64,000 bases of DNA from Erythrophleum ivorense (GCA_026724425.1 JAIUCV010000346.1:310001-374000), one strand, 5' to 3'; counted from the stretch's first letter, positions 10,618-23,024 are shown. Numbers and translations are program-made. The notes: a model not told the origin generated them from the letters alone.

Positions 10618-12249
10618 AATTCCCTTCTGTTCCTACAACTCCCAAGATTTCATCTTATGCTCTCCAATTCCCCTCCAATATCACTTTAGGGCCATTCTAC
10701 CTTAATTTATGCAACTTTAGTGGTAATTATGTACCTTAATTACCCAACTAATCTATCATTACCCTTTTAGCATTTAGATGTGGATTTTCCTACTCATCTA
10801 TAGGATTTTACGTCTACAAATTATAAATCTCCCACAATGGTCATTCAATCATATTTCATTGGGTATTTCTTGCATTAATAGTCAAGTGTATAAGGGACAT
10901 ATCATGGGATTACATTCTATGTTAACAAAATACAACTTCTACACTTGGCAATTCATGATGCAATGCAACAATGGTACAAAACTTGTAAACTAGTTACATT
11001 ACATTTTGTCAAAGCTCCCAAACCTATGTGCTACCAAACCATTTAATGATCTTCCATTAATTTTCTCCTTGCCACTAAGAGGTCCGGTCCCTGAAAATGT
11101 TAGCCCACAACGGGGTGAGATATACAATCTCAGTAACAAAAGGGCGGATTCCATATACATGTACAAGTCAATCAATCCAATGCAATTTCATGCCATCAAT
11201 ATCAGAATCATCAATTTAATTCACAAATGAACCAGTTGAACTACCAATGACTACTGTCCCATACCAGCAATCATACACATGTTAATGGCCAATAACACCG
11301 GGAGAGGTCCGTCCACGGCACCTACTCCATAATGAGCACAACCAGGGCTCAGTGCATCTGGGGTCTGATCACAACCCGGTGCCCGATCAAAGCACATGCA
11401 CGAGTGGCAGCCGCACCACAGCTCCACCATGGACTCACAAGGTCCAATTACAATAACAATCAAGTAGTCAACCAGACATTTAGCATTTCAAAATCAAGCA
11501 TGTATAACAAATAGCAGATTAACATGAGCATGTACATGGAATTAGAAAAATAACCCAGTTACCTCAATGAAGCCAATTACTCATCCTCTAGCTACCATCC
11601 AATCCAAATGCACATCAAGCCTAACATAAGCATAATCATCATTATTTAACTACCATTAGTAAAGAATTTCCCTATCCACAGATCAATCTTAACAAGAGTA
11701 CATTAAGAACTTCTTACCCAAGCTTCCTAAGGGTCAATTGCACCAATTCAAGGTCAAGTCATCAAAGCTCACAATAGTTCACCCCACATATTTCCATTTT
11801 CGCACATACATAAGCCATGTACCAAAAGTCAGTCCAAATGATGGGAATTCAGTATATATGCCATATAAGAGAAGAGGGATCACTTACCCATATACCTAAG
11901 GGGTCAAATGGACTGAGGTGAGCCTCAACTACCAAGAACACACCATGGGAAATTCCAAAATTCGGATTTCAATCACCAAGCCCAGAAAATTCAGTTTTTC
12001 ACCTCCATCTCCTTGTAATTTCGCACAATAGCAGAACCCATTATGAAAATCAATCCTTGGGGGTATTTTCCAGCAAAATAATACACGAAATGAGAGGGAA
12101 ATACTTACCCAATCACCCCTCTAGCTTTTAACTCTGAAAATCTTCCAAAGCAACACCGAAACACCAAGGTTCAGATTTGGGAAGGAGATGAAAATGCTCA
12201 AAACTAGAAACTAATCGGACCAAAATGAAGAGGAGGATGAGAGGGTCAA

Positions 12250-12261
12250 GTTATATATAAC
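12250..12261 (-). promoter_or_regulatory. Possible LTR TATA element (5' LTR)
   Basis: GTTATATATAAC, the 5' LTR counterpart of 5216-5227. If functional, it would start the LARD genomic RNA, reading toward the primer site at 9972-9983. Confidence 0.45.
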
Positions 12262-13003
12262 TCACCTTGGCTAAATCATCCTCTAGAAGTGAGAAATGGT
12301 GGAGGAATGCAGAAAACCCTAGCCTCCTCTCTTCCTATGCGAAAATGGAGCTCTCCTTTGTCTAAGATTGAGTTGGTCTGCAGAATAGAGGGTAAGGGGC
12401 TGAGTAAGTTAGGGTTTTAGATGGGTTTGGGTCAACCCTAAAGCCCAAAATCCACTTAGGTTTAGATGTGTGCTTATTGGGCCTTTGTTTAGTGAGGTGG
12501 GCTGCATAACATTTTAAGTTTAAGTGAAGCCTGCTGACCCAATGGTCCAACTCTTTGTGGGTTCAGATTTTCATTCTTGTTGGGCCCTATTTCATAACTT
12601 GGGCTATAGAAATTTGATGGGTTAGGCCAAGTTCCAAGAGTTAATCTAACTTGGGTCTGCATAATGTGTGTTGGGCTAACTATAAGGGCTCATGTAAATT
12701 GGGTCTTGGACCTCCATTCCACTAAATCAAATTGGGTTATTATTAGGTGATCTCTCTTGGCCCAAATTTCATGATAAGGAGTTGTGCTTGCACCCAAAAT
12801 CATTGGGCCTCCATAAATCCTTACCCATGACTTATTTAAATCGATTTTGGGCCCAAATTAAGCTTTAACCCAAATGAAATCTTGAACCTATATTATCTCT
12901 CTATAAATTCTTGTTCATATTGCTTATCTAATTATTCTATAATAATTATTCTTAATTAGTCCAAATACATTATTAACACCTTAATTAATTTTGGGGTGTT
13001 ACA

Positions 13004-13008
13004 TTAGG
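13004..13008. repeat. Target-site duplication TTAGG, right copy
   Basis: TTAGG directly follows TGTTACA at 13003 and matches 2947-2951. Confidence 0.95.
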
Positions 13009-14542
13009 CACATATCCAATTTATGTTAATTTAATCAAACCACTTAATTTTAACTTATATTATTATATCAAAAATTTCACATGTTAGCTAGTAAGCAACT
13101 CTAAGTGTTTACTTAAGTGTTTAAGTGATTTAGTGATTCAAGCCTCACATTTTCGGAATATCTCCCACTATCCTTGTTAAGGGTATTGCATGCATTTATT
13201 CATAAATTCATCACTAAGTCCAAATGAGAGACTTCGCTGATATTTCAGTGCCTATGTCCAAAACAAAAATAATATATATGAATTTGGTGTGTCAACACAT
13301 CCCTTTAGAAGGCCTTAATTAATTCAATACATTCCTATAATTATTACAATAGTTAAAACCTACTAAATCAATCTACTATATGAAAAATAGGGATACTACA
13401 CCATTTCCATATATAAGTAATTATTTTGGAAATTCATATGTCATAAAATATAGGCACTTAAACAAAATATTAATGCTCTCCGTTAAAATATAGCGAGAAA
13501 GGGTTATAATGAAAAGGTCAATCTTACCACCTACGAAAGAAGCCATGGCTTTAGGGTGCATTTAAGTGTACCTATATACAATAAAAAAAAATTCTATTTA
13601 ACAAATAAATAAAAAGAATTATATTCATAATTGATATAAATATTCTAAGTATTGTTGTGTTAATTAAAGTAAGTCAATCCAAAATTCAAAATTTTTTTTT
13701 AAAAAATTATTTCACAATTATTAAGCCTCCTATGTCTTTGTCATGCATCTTAACACTATTAAAAATTACCAAAACATAATCATATTATACTTGATTTTAG
13801 AAAATTTTCAAGGCAAAAATTGCTTAAAAAGACCATGGCACGTGCCCTTATATGCCATATTAGGTTTTTGTCCACAAAAATTTCTAAAAAAATTAAAATG
13901 GAATGTTTCACATGCCTTGGGTTGGTGCTTGTCCTTGATGGACCACCTCACCAATGTTTTTTGACATCGGAGTTTGTTTCATTAATTTTCCCTTGGCTTT
14001 GTCTCTTTGTTGGAGGGCTCATTTGGCCAATCAAAGGTTAAGGTGAGGCTCACATGCCTCCTATAATAGTGGGTCTACCACTTTTTCTTCAACCTTCAAC
14101 TACCCCTTTTTCCAAAATTTTCAATTTTTCCCATGGCCAAACCAACAAATTCAATAGCTGATATCTCTCTTGCTTTGTATCCAAATTGTGCATGATATAT
14201 ATTGTTGGAAAGCTTACTTTTTAATGATATATGGTCCACACATAAGAGTGGCTTAAGGAGAGAATGCTAGCCCTCGAAACAAAGGTTATTGAACACCTTT
14301 TCAAAAAACATAAGATTTCAATTTTTTAATCTAATGGTTTATCCAATTAATCCCACATTTCAGATGCAAGTTTATTATGTTATAAGGGATATATTTATGT
14401 AATTTTTATGGCCTAAAACATCTTATTTTGAAAGAAAAAAAAAGACCACTAAAGCTCTTTTTAGAATATTTAAGGAATAATTCTTTAATTAACACAACAA
14501 CACTTTATAAGGCCCATGCAATGGATGAAAGTGAGCAATTAA
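13009..14542 (-). other. Leader region of copia-0, non-coding
   Basis: This lies between the copia-0 primer site (14543) and its gag start (2920), once the LARD is removed. It would form a roughly 1.5-kb untranslated leader. Short open frames at 13743-14041 have no recognisable domain, and I see no gene here. Some of it could be an older unrecognised insertion. Confidence 0.5.
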
Positions 14543-14555
14543 GGCTTTGATACCA
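14543..14555 (-). other. Primer-binding site of copia-0
   Basis: On the minus strand TGGTATCAAAGCC matches the initiator-Met tRNA primer site with one transition (normally TGGTATCAGAGC). It is four bases inside a CA-ended LTR terminus at 14560. Together with the minus-strand gag at 2729-2920 it defines a split Copia element. Confidence 0.7.
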
Positions 14556-14559
14556 TTAT

Positions 14560-14923
14560 TGGAAAAATTAATAGACATACCTTATGTGATGCTCTTGGTC
14601 TCAAGGAAGTGCTCACTTTGCGAATCCGAATGTATCCTATGTGTAGATCATAATCTAATGAACTCCTCCCTTCTCATGGTTGTGGAGCAACTACCAAAGT
14701 CCTTCACGATATTTATACATATATTAAATCTTCAAGGCCAAGTAGTGGTATCTTAACTAAAGAGAGAGAATATGGAAATGGGAATCACTCTTTTAGGATA
14801 GGTTTTACTTGACACATAAGTATGATACCTTTGAAGAAAGGATCTCAATAAATGAGTTACAACTTCTATAAGCCTCTTTATTTGTAGAAAGTTTTAGGGT
14901 TTTTGAAATTTAGATGGAATATA
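14560..14923 (-). mobile_element. copia-0 5' LTR, first part
   Basis: In minus sense the LTR ends TTTTTCCA at 14560. It is interrupted at 14923 by the solo LTR 14924-21590 and appears to continue from 21591 to roughly 22,200. The matching 3' LTR lies outside the window, so the far boundary cannot be fixed. Confidence 0.55.
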
Positions 14924-15815
14924 TGTAACACCCCGAAATTAATTAATAGTAATTATTTAGGGATTATGAAATTATTTAAAGGGATTTAAGAAAAATTATG
15001 AGGAAATAGAAACCTTAAGAAAAATGACAATTTTGAGTATCTTAATATAATAATTAGTAATGAGACCATTTTGAGGGAAGTAAAATGATGTCTATGGATT
15101 TAAGTATGATTTGGGTCCATGATTAATTTATATGTGCTAAAAACATTATTAGAAGCCCAAGCATATTATATGAAGGCTCAACTTTATCTATATATGACCC
15201 AACTCTATACTTAGGGAAGCCCAACCCATTTTGAACCTAAATAACTCATATATCATGCCCTAACATGTTAAGCATCAACCCATTTGGAGTAATGGACCCT
15301 TAAGGCTTGGTCCAACCCTCATTTAACCCATGTAACCCTCGAATCTATGGCCCAACCCTACCAAAATCTGAACCCATAAGGAATTAGGTCTTTGGGTCAT
15401 CACATTTCTTTCCAACCCAAGAGTTTTTGTAGCCCACTTCATCAAGCAATGGCTTAACAATTAGAAATGAGCCCAATTGGACCTTGGGCTGATGGGTTAA
15501 CCCATTTCTTACTAATAACTTTAAAGATTTAGTAGCCATACCCATTTGTGAGATCAAAATACTTGGTTCTACATAAGTGAAAACCTATTTTCGCACCTTG
15601 AAGAGAGGTTAGGGTTTCCATCACTATTTTGGCTCCATTTCTCCCACCTAGAGCAAGATTAAGCTAAGGTAACCTTTATGAAACTTAATCATCTTTTCTC
15701 CTTCTTCAATTTAACTTAATTGATTTTTCATTTGGAGCATTTTTTTCTTCCATCCAAAACTGAAACTTGTTATTTAGTACTTCCATGGTGGATTTTCAGA
15801 GGTTGAGGCTATGGG

Positions 15816-18800
15816 TGTAACATCCCTAAAATTAAGATTTTCTAATTATTTAGTATTTTATGTAATGAATTTATTAAGCTTTAATAAAAAGAATTTGAAC
15901 GAAATAGCTTCGTATATGAGAAGTATGAGCTGAATAGGACCTATAGGAATTTTTAAAATTTTAGGGGGGTCTAAGGGCAAAATTATCATTTGTCACCCAG
16001 ACAAACTTTGATAATTTTTTTTCTAGAAGGAATGGGAATATTAGGGGAATAAATAACCCTTAAAACTCTTTCAGGATTTCTTAGCCCTTTAGCTATTTCT
16101 ATTTCTATAATTGTTACAACTTCATTTATTTATTTAGCTCATGGCTACTAATTGGGCCAACCAGATCCCGGACCGGATCCCGCCCAGCCATTCGGACAAC
16201 GTGGCATCATTGGACTCGTCTCATCAAATTGAGTTTAACTGTGAGTCATTGATTTCTGAAATTCTTGCCTAATTTCTTGATATTTGTGCCTAAAGCCACG
16301 AATAGAGGGTGAAACTAGAGTTCCCTAAACTTTCAGGCAATTTATACATTTTGCCCCGCATATAACTTTACTTCGCATTTTAGTCCCTAACTCCTTCATA
16401 CTTGACTTCGGAGACTATTCAAGACCTTTTTCTGCTCCCCCTTAACACATCATTAATTGGGGAATATATATGATTGGGAACATTAAACGGGACCCACATT
16501 GGCAAAGAACTTAGAAAATGCAGATTAATAAGATATTATGGAAAACCTAGGAAAATAGTGACAATTTTGTAAGTTTAATCGAGGAAGAGCTAACGTGGCA
16601 CTAGAAAACTGGAAAGGTGCTGATGTGGCACCATGTAGAAAAGAAAGAGATGATGTGGCACCATGTGTGAAGAAGAAGCTGGAAGTTGGAAGAGAATTCT
16701 GGAAACTACACAAGCTACGAAACGATTACACAGGCTTGTGTCAGCAAATCTTAGAAATCTCACACATTATGAAAAAGTTATCGCTGACTTCAGCATGACA
16801 TAGACGCTGACCTAAGCGGCATTAAATGCAATCTTATCTTCACATATTATGAAAAAATAACCAGGATAATCCAATGGTTAATATTCATCCGTAAAATGTG
16901 ATACGATCTAAACCGTTGATGCAATCTAATGGTTTAGATTTCTTCACATTTTTGAGATCAAACCACCACCTTTGATCTAAATCTAAAAGCTTATATTTTA
17001 TCGCTTATTTCAAGGTTAAATCTTGACCATTCAGGTGATCTAAAGGCCAAGATCTCCCACCTTAAAGTTAATTAAATCCTAATCATTCATAACTAATATA
17101 TATATGAACCATACACACACTTTCATGCCATTTTCTCATACACAAATACACACCAAAATTCGGCCAAGACAAAGAGAAGGAGAAGGAGAAGGAGCTTGAC
17201 CTAAGGAAGAAGAGAAGAGAGAAGGAAGAGAGAAGGAAAAGCCACCGGGAAAAATCAAACACCGTGGAACTAAGGTAACATAGATAGCCTTTCTTCTTCT
17301 TGGTTTTTTTTCTATTTTTCTCTAAGAACTTTCTCTTCTCTTTTTCTTTAATTTTAATCCATGGCATGAGGAGATGGGAAATTTTGTTGTTTCCATGGAT
17401 TCTAGCCAAGAAAAGATGGAGAAATCATATATATGGCTTATGGATTCATGTGATTCAAGAAAATTCCTAATCTTGGCAATTTTTCTACAAATCAAGAAGC
17501 TTTGTATTTTAAGATTCCATGGGAGAAATTGAAGAGAAAATAAAGGGAGAAGTGATGGAAGAAGCCTAAAGAAGAGGAAGATTAATACAACTTTGATTTT
17601 CATGAAGAAATTGGCAAGGAACCCTAGAATCTTAACTTGAAAAAATTGTAGAATACATATGAAATCTCTAGAAATTGATTAAGGGCTTTTGTTTATCTCC
17701 TTTGAATATGTATGTGTGGCCATTTGGTGACATGAAAATGAAGCAAAATCACATGTCTTCTTGGATGCATAAATCCGGCCAACACATGTACATATACCTA
17801 GGGAAGAGTTTTCTTAAATCCAACTAAATTAGGTTAATCTACATGAAAAATAAGGCCTATGGTGAAATTTTGGTGATTTATGGATCATTGTATAAAAAGT
17901 CAAATCTTTGAGAAAAAGTGTTGACCAAAATGTTCTTGAATTTTTCCTGATGTTATTTGACATGTTCTGGATGATTGTTGTGGCCTAAGATGTTCTATGT
18001 GCTGCCTGAATTATGCTGATATTTATTTTGTGAATTTTGGAGCTCGTTTGAGATAGTTGGAAAATTATGCAGTAGTATGTCAAGAATAGAATATATGGTA
18101 ACATGTGTTCTGGAATTGCACTGTTTGCTATGATGATATATTATTTGATTTCTTGACATAGATAATATACTGTTTATTGCTTGATTATATGAGCATGGGT
18201 TATTTGGTAAAGGACTGGCCAATATATAGGGCGAATAGGGGGTGAGCCCAAAGAACTGGCCAATATATAGGGTGGACAGAGGGTGAGCCCTATGTATGTG
18301 CCAAAGTTGACCATTGGGTAGCTGCTGTTGTATTGGATGTCTAATCTTAAAGATATTTGAGAATGTTTAAACAACTAATTTTCAGACTCCAGTATACAAT
18401 CATGTTATCGAGATTATTTATGCACAGAGTTGTGCAAGGCAGTGTTTTCCTAAATATACCTACATGTCTTGATCAAATGATGGCTTGGATGACATATTAT
18501 TTTGATATTATATGACTTTCCTTGGGTACCCACTGGGGGATGCCTCAGTAAAAGAAGCAGGGATGAGCCTGTTATGTCATGGCAGTGCAACATGATCTGG
18601 GTATTGAGCCTGGTGGTCTCCAAGGCCTAATGGTCAAGAGAGAACAAATATTGTTTGTGACACCTTCTCTATTCTATGCATATAGAAATCTCTTGAATAT
18701 CTTGAATTGCTAAATATCAATTATGTTAAGACAATTTTTGTGTTATCCATGTCTTATCTTTAGATGTAATATGCCTATCCACTTTGCTATTTCATATTCA

Positions 18801-19497
18801 CGTTAGATATTGCTAATAGGTATATCTCTCTGCTTATATTGTTCAGTAAATTAACTGTCTTACCACTACATTGCTTGTTGTTTGTTAATAGTACTTAGCT
18901 CTTCTTTATGGATATTATGTGGTATTAATCCTGTCTATGTTATTGAGAAAATTATTTCTCACTCTAGTGTGGTTTATATTTTTCTTATATGCCAATCTAT
19001 CAAGTGACCTTAGAACTCCAAGCGGAGTGGATCCAGTTCCCACTCAGGGGATGGGTCTTTGTCATCTATAATATATGCATCATATCATGTGATGACGTTG
19101 TTTGTGCTGTACCGGTATATTTTGTGTCCCCAGGAGAGCTAGAGTCCCGCACATTCCTAGTGGGTGGAGTTGACCCTCCTGCTCCTCCATTTGCATGAAC
19201 AGATGCCCAGTCACTGATACTGACCATTTTGTTATTTGGGGGACTTTCTTTTTGAATGGTTATAGGATAGATTCCCTTTTGATGTGATATGACTTGTATG
19301 ACCCCGTTCCCTTATGAGGGAACTCTTGAACTAATTTGTATAAGTTACAGTGTATTTTCGTTATTGTTGTAGTTCCCTACGCCATTAATTAGATTTTATT
19401 GTGAAGGAATAATCAAAATAGAAAAAGTGATTAAACACAAATAAGGAATTCTTCACAAATATATAAAATAAAGAAGGGTATTAGAAGAGGTGTTACA
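15816..19497 (+). mobile_element. Solo LTR of family E, nested in family A solo LTR
   Basis: A 3682-bp unit starts TGTAACATCCCTAAAATTAA, ends GGTGTTACA and has a perfect ATGGG target duplication. There is no internal repeat of its ends, no primer site and no coding region, so it is a solo LTR. Features include three GTGGCAC(C) words at about 16592-16655, a TATATATATG near 17096 followed by a purine-rich leader with GAAGGA repeats (about 17170-17200) and a potential splice donor AAG|GTAACA near 17273, and a two-unit tandem repeat at 18214-18292. Frames of up to 108 codons on the minus strand (17083-17409) are low-complexity and have no domain. Confidence 0.85.
18214..18292 (+). repeat. Two-copy 41-bp tandem repeat in family E LTR
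   Basis: ACTGGCCAATATATAGGG begins at 18214 and again at 18255. Each unit ends in GGGTGAGCCC. The families at 39367-42054 and 54861-58508 have an analogous GGTGAGG-containing tandem repeat at a mid-LTR position. Confidence 0.8.
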
Positions 19498-20805
19498 ATG
19501 GGTGTTGTTAGGTAAGTATCCTCTTCCCATTTTGATGCATCTATTGCTAGTTTGAAACCCCCATAATTGATTTATAATATGGGCCTTTATTTTATGCAAA
19601 ATTACCCAGAAATTGAAGTGAACTATTGTAGTTTTTGGTGTGGGCAAGCTAGAACTTGAAATTGGAATCCATTGGTGGATAGGTAAGTAACCTTTAGGTA
19701 GTCATTGGTAGTTCAACTCTTTGGGTATCTGATTTGTTGCTAGAAATGATAATAACTATACTTATCTTAGGTTTGGTGTGCATTTGGATCATGATGGTAG
19801 CTAGAATTTGGCTTCATTAAGGTAACCAGGATTAATATCCTAATTTCATGTATATGTTCATTTTAATATGATGTTTTGCTATATGTGTATGATTTTGAAA
19901 TGCTAAATGATTGGTTGCTACTTGAATTGTGTTATTATTAGACCTTGTGAGTTTATAGTGGAGTTGTGATACTGCTACCACCCCTGCATTGTACTTTGAT
20001 CGGGTACCAGGTTATGATCAGACCCTTGAATGCACCAAGCCTAGGTTGTGTTCATTAGGGGAGTTGGTGTTGTGGATGAGTCTCTTTTTGTGTTATTAAC
20101 TTTTAACATGTTTTATGTGATTGTTAGTATGGGACAGTAGTCACTTATAACTCAACTAGTTCATTTGCTAATTGAATTGATGATTTTGGTATTGGATGAT
20201 ATGAAAATGCATTAATTTGCACATATATATGAAAATTTCCTCTTATTACTAAGATTGTATATCTCATCCCAATTGTAGGCTAACATTTTCAAGAACCAGA
20301 CCTCTTAGTGGCAAGGAGAAATTAATGGAAGTCTATTGTATGGCTTGGTAGCACATAGGTTTGAAAACCTTGTAAAGTTGGATTTGTGTAACAAGAATAT
20401 TAGTTTTTTTTTTGTATTTTCCGCATTGCATCATGAATTACCAAGTATAAGGACTAGTTATGTAATCTAATTACCATGGAATCAATCAATGTGATTGTAT
20501 CTGACTAATACTTGATGAATGATTTGATATTGTGTAACCATTAAGCTTAGTCCTATGCATCTGGTAGTTGAAACACTTTTGCTATCATAAGAGGGGAATT
20601 AACTGATGTGAAATTAAGTTTTGATTGTTCTAATTCAATCCAAGACCCCTAAATAATGAGGATTAGTGAATCATGATACAATGGGAGATAGGAGGTCTAG
20701 AAGGCCATGTATGTTAGCTATTAAGATCTTAGAATCCATTTAGGACTAGTGGGAATTGATTAGAGAGCATAAAAATAAGAGTCTAAATGCAAGATGGGAT
20801 TGAGC

Positions 20806-21265
20806 CATGGCAAAAATGACTCAAGTCGCAACAAAGGGTTAGTCAAAAGTGAGGAACACTATGGCGTGAGTTGTCTCATCGTGGCGTTGGGTGAAAAATT
20901 CACCCAGGAGGATAAGAGTAAGCAATCTCACTGTGGTGCAAAGGAAGCTCGTTACGGTGAGCGTCGAGAGGCGAGCTTGAAATGCTCTAGGAGGGTCTCT
21001 CGCTACAGCGCCACATAGGCTTGCCGCAACGAGGCTCAAATCCACCGCGACGAGAATCACGAAAACATGAACATTAGGTCCTAGAGAGCACTTCACCATA
21101 GTGAAGAAACCTAAGTCACGGCACAAGGTGTGAAATTTCAGTTTTGAGTTACAGTAGCCACTTATGCCAGAGTGCGGGTGTACCAAGTCATGGCGGGAGT
21201 CTCCAAACTTGGTTTTTAAGTCCAGTAACTAATTTAGTTGCGGCGGGAAAAGTTCAAGTCACAGC
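20806..21265 (+). repeat. Decayed GC-palindrome zone in family A solo LTR
   Basis: Roughly a dozen words of the type CATGGC, CGTGGCG, TTGCCGCAACG, CCGCGACG and GTTGCGGCGGG recur in otherwise AT-rich DNA, 325-785 bp from the LTR 3' end. The position and spacing match the CCGCGG array of the young LARD, but the words have drifted. A 115-codon minus-strand frame here is a by-product of the GC content. Confidence 0.6.
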
Positions 21266-21595
21266 AAAGGTTTCCAAGCTCCTATTTTTGACTTAGATAC
21301 CTTGAGATTTACTATAATAATATCATGTAATGACTTGAGAATATTTATAAGAGGTTTTGGTGAGTTGAAATCAATAGTATGATGAATTAAAGGTCTTAAT
21401 TGATAATCATGATCACTTGTGGATTCAATTAATGGTTGTTGCTTAGTTAATAACCCTAATGATATCAATGTTCAAAATTTTTCACTTTTTTTTTTCTATT
21501 TGAATTATATAGTGACTTTAGACCTTGTTTTACGATCAGTGACCGCATAATTAAGCCTAATTACGGCAATTAAAAATAAGGGTTGTTACAATTTA

Positions 21596-21779
21596 TCTTT
21601 ATTAGAAAGAAATCCTATTAATTAAATTTGAATAGAACAAATATTGTTCAAATTTAGTTTGCTAAACCAAATTTCAAATAATTTGTTTATTCAAATAATT
21701 ATTTGATTTATTTAGATAACTTATTTAAATCCATTTAATCTATTTAATTAGAATGTATCTACCACCACCACCACTAATA

Positions 21780-21830
<51 letters not shown>

Positions 21831-22200
21831 TTACTTAAATTAATTGTGCTACAAATCCATATTATTAACACTTATTGGATTATAGATAATCCTATCCAAA
21901 TTCAATTGATCCTTTTATATTATAACATATCTAATAATAGTTAATTAAATTAATTAATTCTCCCTTATCAAAACTTATTTGATTAAATTAATTAATAAAC
22001 AAATGTTACATACCATGTGGATGCATCCCATGATCATTTTTGCAACAATTTATTTCACTTTGTCCCACCATTATATTTCTCCCCAAGAGACCTCTATTCT
22101 CATATCCTAGTAAATTGTCACTCTTTCAATCTCTCAATCCTTTAATTCTTTCTTTGCCTAAATTATGATATCTCGAACCAAAACAATTATGAAATTAATT
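21596..22200 (-). mobile_element. copia-0 LTR, second part (right end uncertain)
   Basis: This sequence continues the copia-0 LTR beyond the solo LTR insertion. It is very AT-rich with repeated taatt/aatta stretches, and contains ACC and AAT microsatellites near 21761-21828. The right end was not found. A TGTTTTGGTTC start on the minus strand near 22185 is one possibility. Confidence 0.35.
21775..21828. repeat. (AAT)n microsatellite
   Basis: About 17 AAT/TAA units with one interruption near 21783, preceded by (ACC)4 at 21761-21773. Confidence 0.95.
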
Positions 22201-22567
22201 AAATTAATTCATACCTTTTCTAATAAAATAGCTATAATCTAATTTTTTATTAAAAAATTAATTTTAATAAAACATATAAAAAAATTGGCATATACATTCA
22301 TGCATGCTAAATAATAATAAAAAACCACTAGTTTAAGAATATCACCTTGATTACTATGTTTTTATACATTTTTTTAATCAAAATAACGAATACTATGCAT
22401 GCCCAAAAACAATATCCAGTTTCTGTTCATTCTATTTGAACAGGTGGGTGAAAAACCTTAAAAGAAAATAACTAAAAACAAAAACTTTTTATGTCAAAGA
22501 CTATAATTTGACCACAGCATCGCTATTCGTAAGCAATGCAGCCCCACAAGATAAACACACCGGCACT

Positions 22568-22581
22568 CATTGGCCAATCAA
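22568..22581 (+). promoter_or_regulatory. Palindromic CCAAT-type motif upstream of small gene candidate
   Basis: ATTGGCCAATCAAT contains CCAAT in both orientations about 85-95 bp before the ATG at 22664. That is a usual position for a CCAAT box, but no clear TATA box is seen between them. Confidence 0.3.
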
Positions 22582-22663
22582 TTTGAGTCAAAAGTAAGAT
22601 AATGTCATTTAGGATTTAACTCATTAAGTACAAACTAAATTAATCGAATCTTTTACTTAGACA

Positions 22664-23024
22664 ATGCTGAAGATGCATGCTTCCTATCTCTCTATGTGTG
22701 TTGCAGCTGTTTCCCTCAGTACATCGATGTTGTTCTCTTCCTTAATTATTCTTAGTCAAACCAAAGGTTTCTACATATTCTTTACCTTGGTTAATAACTT
22801 TACTTAATTATGTGCATTAAAAAATAATCACTCTATATATTTTATATGGATATCTAGAAAATATCCCTTTCTTTCTTTCCATTGAAACGAGACATATGGC
22901 TTCATATGTGTTGAATCACGTGGTGAAGATTCCAGAATTAATTTGTAGTATTAGGACCATTAAACATAAACGTGGGCCCATTTTTTTTTCCTTGGATATT
23001 AAGAAATATTTTAATGAGAAATGA
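22664..23024 (+). CDS. Candidate small two-exon gene, signal-peptide-like N-terminus
   Basis: I do not recognise this gene. From the ATG at 22664, 34 codons encode a short basic start and a long hydrophobic stretch (residues about 8-31, ending near SLIILSQTK), like a secretory signal peptide. At 22766 the sequence reads AAAG|GTTTCT, a plausible donor. A TATCTAG acceptor at 22857 would remove a 91-nt, AT-rich intron and keep the frame. Exon 2 (22858-23024) adds 55 codons, giving an 89-residue protein with a basic middle (RTIKHKRG) and only one cysteine in that exon. Without splicing the frame stops at 22807 (47 residues). A CCAAT motif lies upstream. This is a sequence-only model. Chance open frames of this length are common, so transcript support would decide it. 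Confidence 0.22.

Larger units (their letters stand above)
2952..13003 (-). mobile_element. Complete young LARD-type LTR retrotransposon
   Basis: A 10,052-bp unit has 3018-bp direct repeats (2952-5969 and 9986-13003), TG...CA ends, a TTAGG target duplication, a primer-binding site inside the right LTR and a polypurine tract inside the left LTR. The last two place it on the minus strand. The 4016-bp interior has no open frame above about 70 codons and no recognisable Gag, protease, integrase or reverse transcriptase. The element must therefore depend on proteins of an autonomous partner (large retrotransposon derivative, LARD). I compared the two LTRs block by block and found one difference, A at 5548 versus G at 12582. 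It sits in the leader of copia-0, 31 bp from that element's gag start codon. Related LTRs at 1-2728, 14924-21590 and 59746-62337 show the family has a long history here. The TGTAACACCCC start and LTR length suggest a Ty3/Gypsy Tekay/Del-like partner, which is inference. Confidence 0.95.
9986..13003 (-). repeat. 5' LTR of the LARD
   Basis: This is a same-length copy of 2952-5969. In element sense it supplies the promoter. The GC-rich block is at 11251-11463. The sole substitution noted is G at 12582 (A at 5548). Confidence 0.95.
15811..19502. repeat. Target-site duplications ATGGG around nested solo LTR
   Basis: ATGGG at 15811-15815 and again at 19498-19502 flank the unit 15816-19497 exactly. 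Removing the unit and one copy restores the family A LTR reading ...gaggctatgggtgttgttagg. Confidence 0.92.
14924..21590 (+). mobile_element. Solo LTR of family A, carrying a nested solo LTR
   Basis: The unit starts TGTAACACCCCGAAATTAAT and ends GGGTTGTTACA. Removing the nested insertion (15816-19497 plus one ATGGG) leaves about 2980 bp, close to the 3018-bp LTR of the young relative. It holds the conserved block (about 19940-20110), the reversed-palindrome zone (20806-21265) and the phrase for the family core near 20275. Flanks are ATATA (14919-14923) and ATTTA (21591-21595), a 4-of-5 target duplication fitting an older insertion. No interior or second LTR is present. Confidence 0.8.

Noticed and set aside
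17083..17409. 108-codon minus-strand open frame
   Set aside because: It is a reverse reading of the purine-rich leader of the family E LTR, with runs of K, S and F only.
20839..21186. 115-codon minus-strand open frame
   Set aside because: It coincides with the decayed GC-palindrome zone of an LTR. Raised GC reduces stop codons there.
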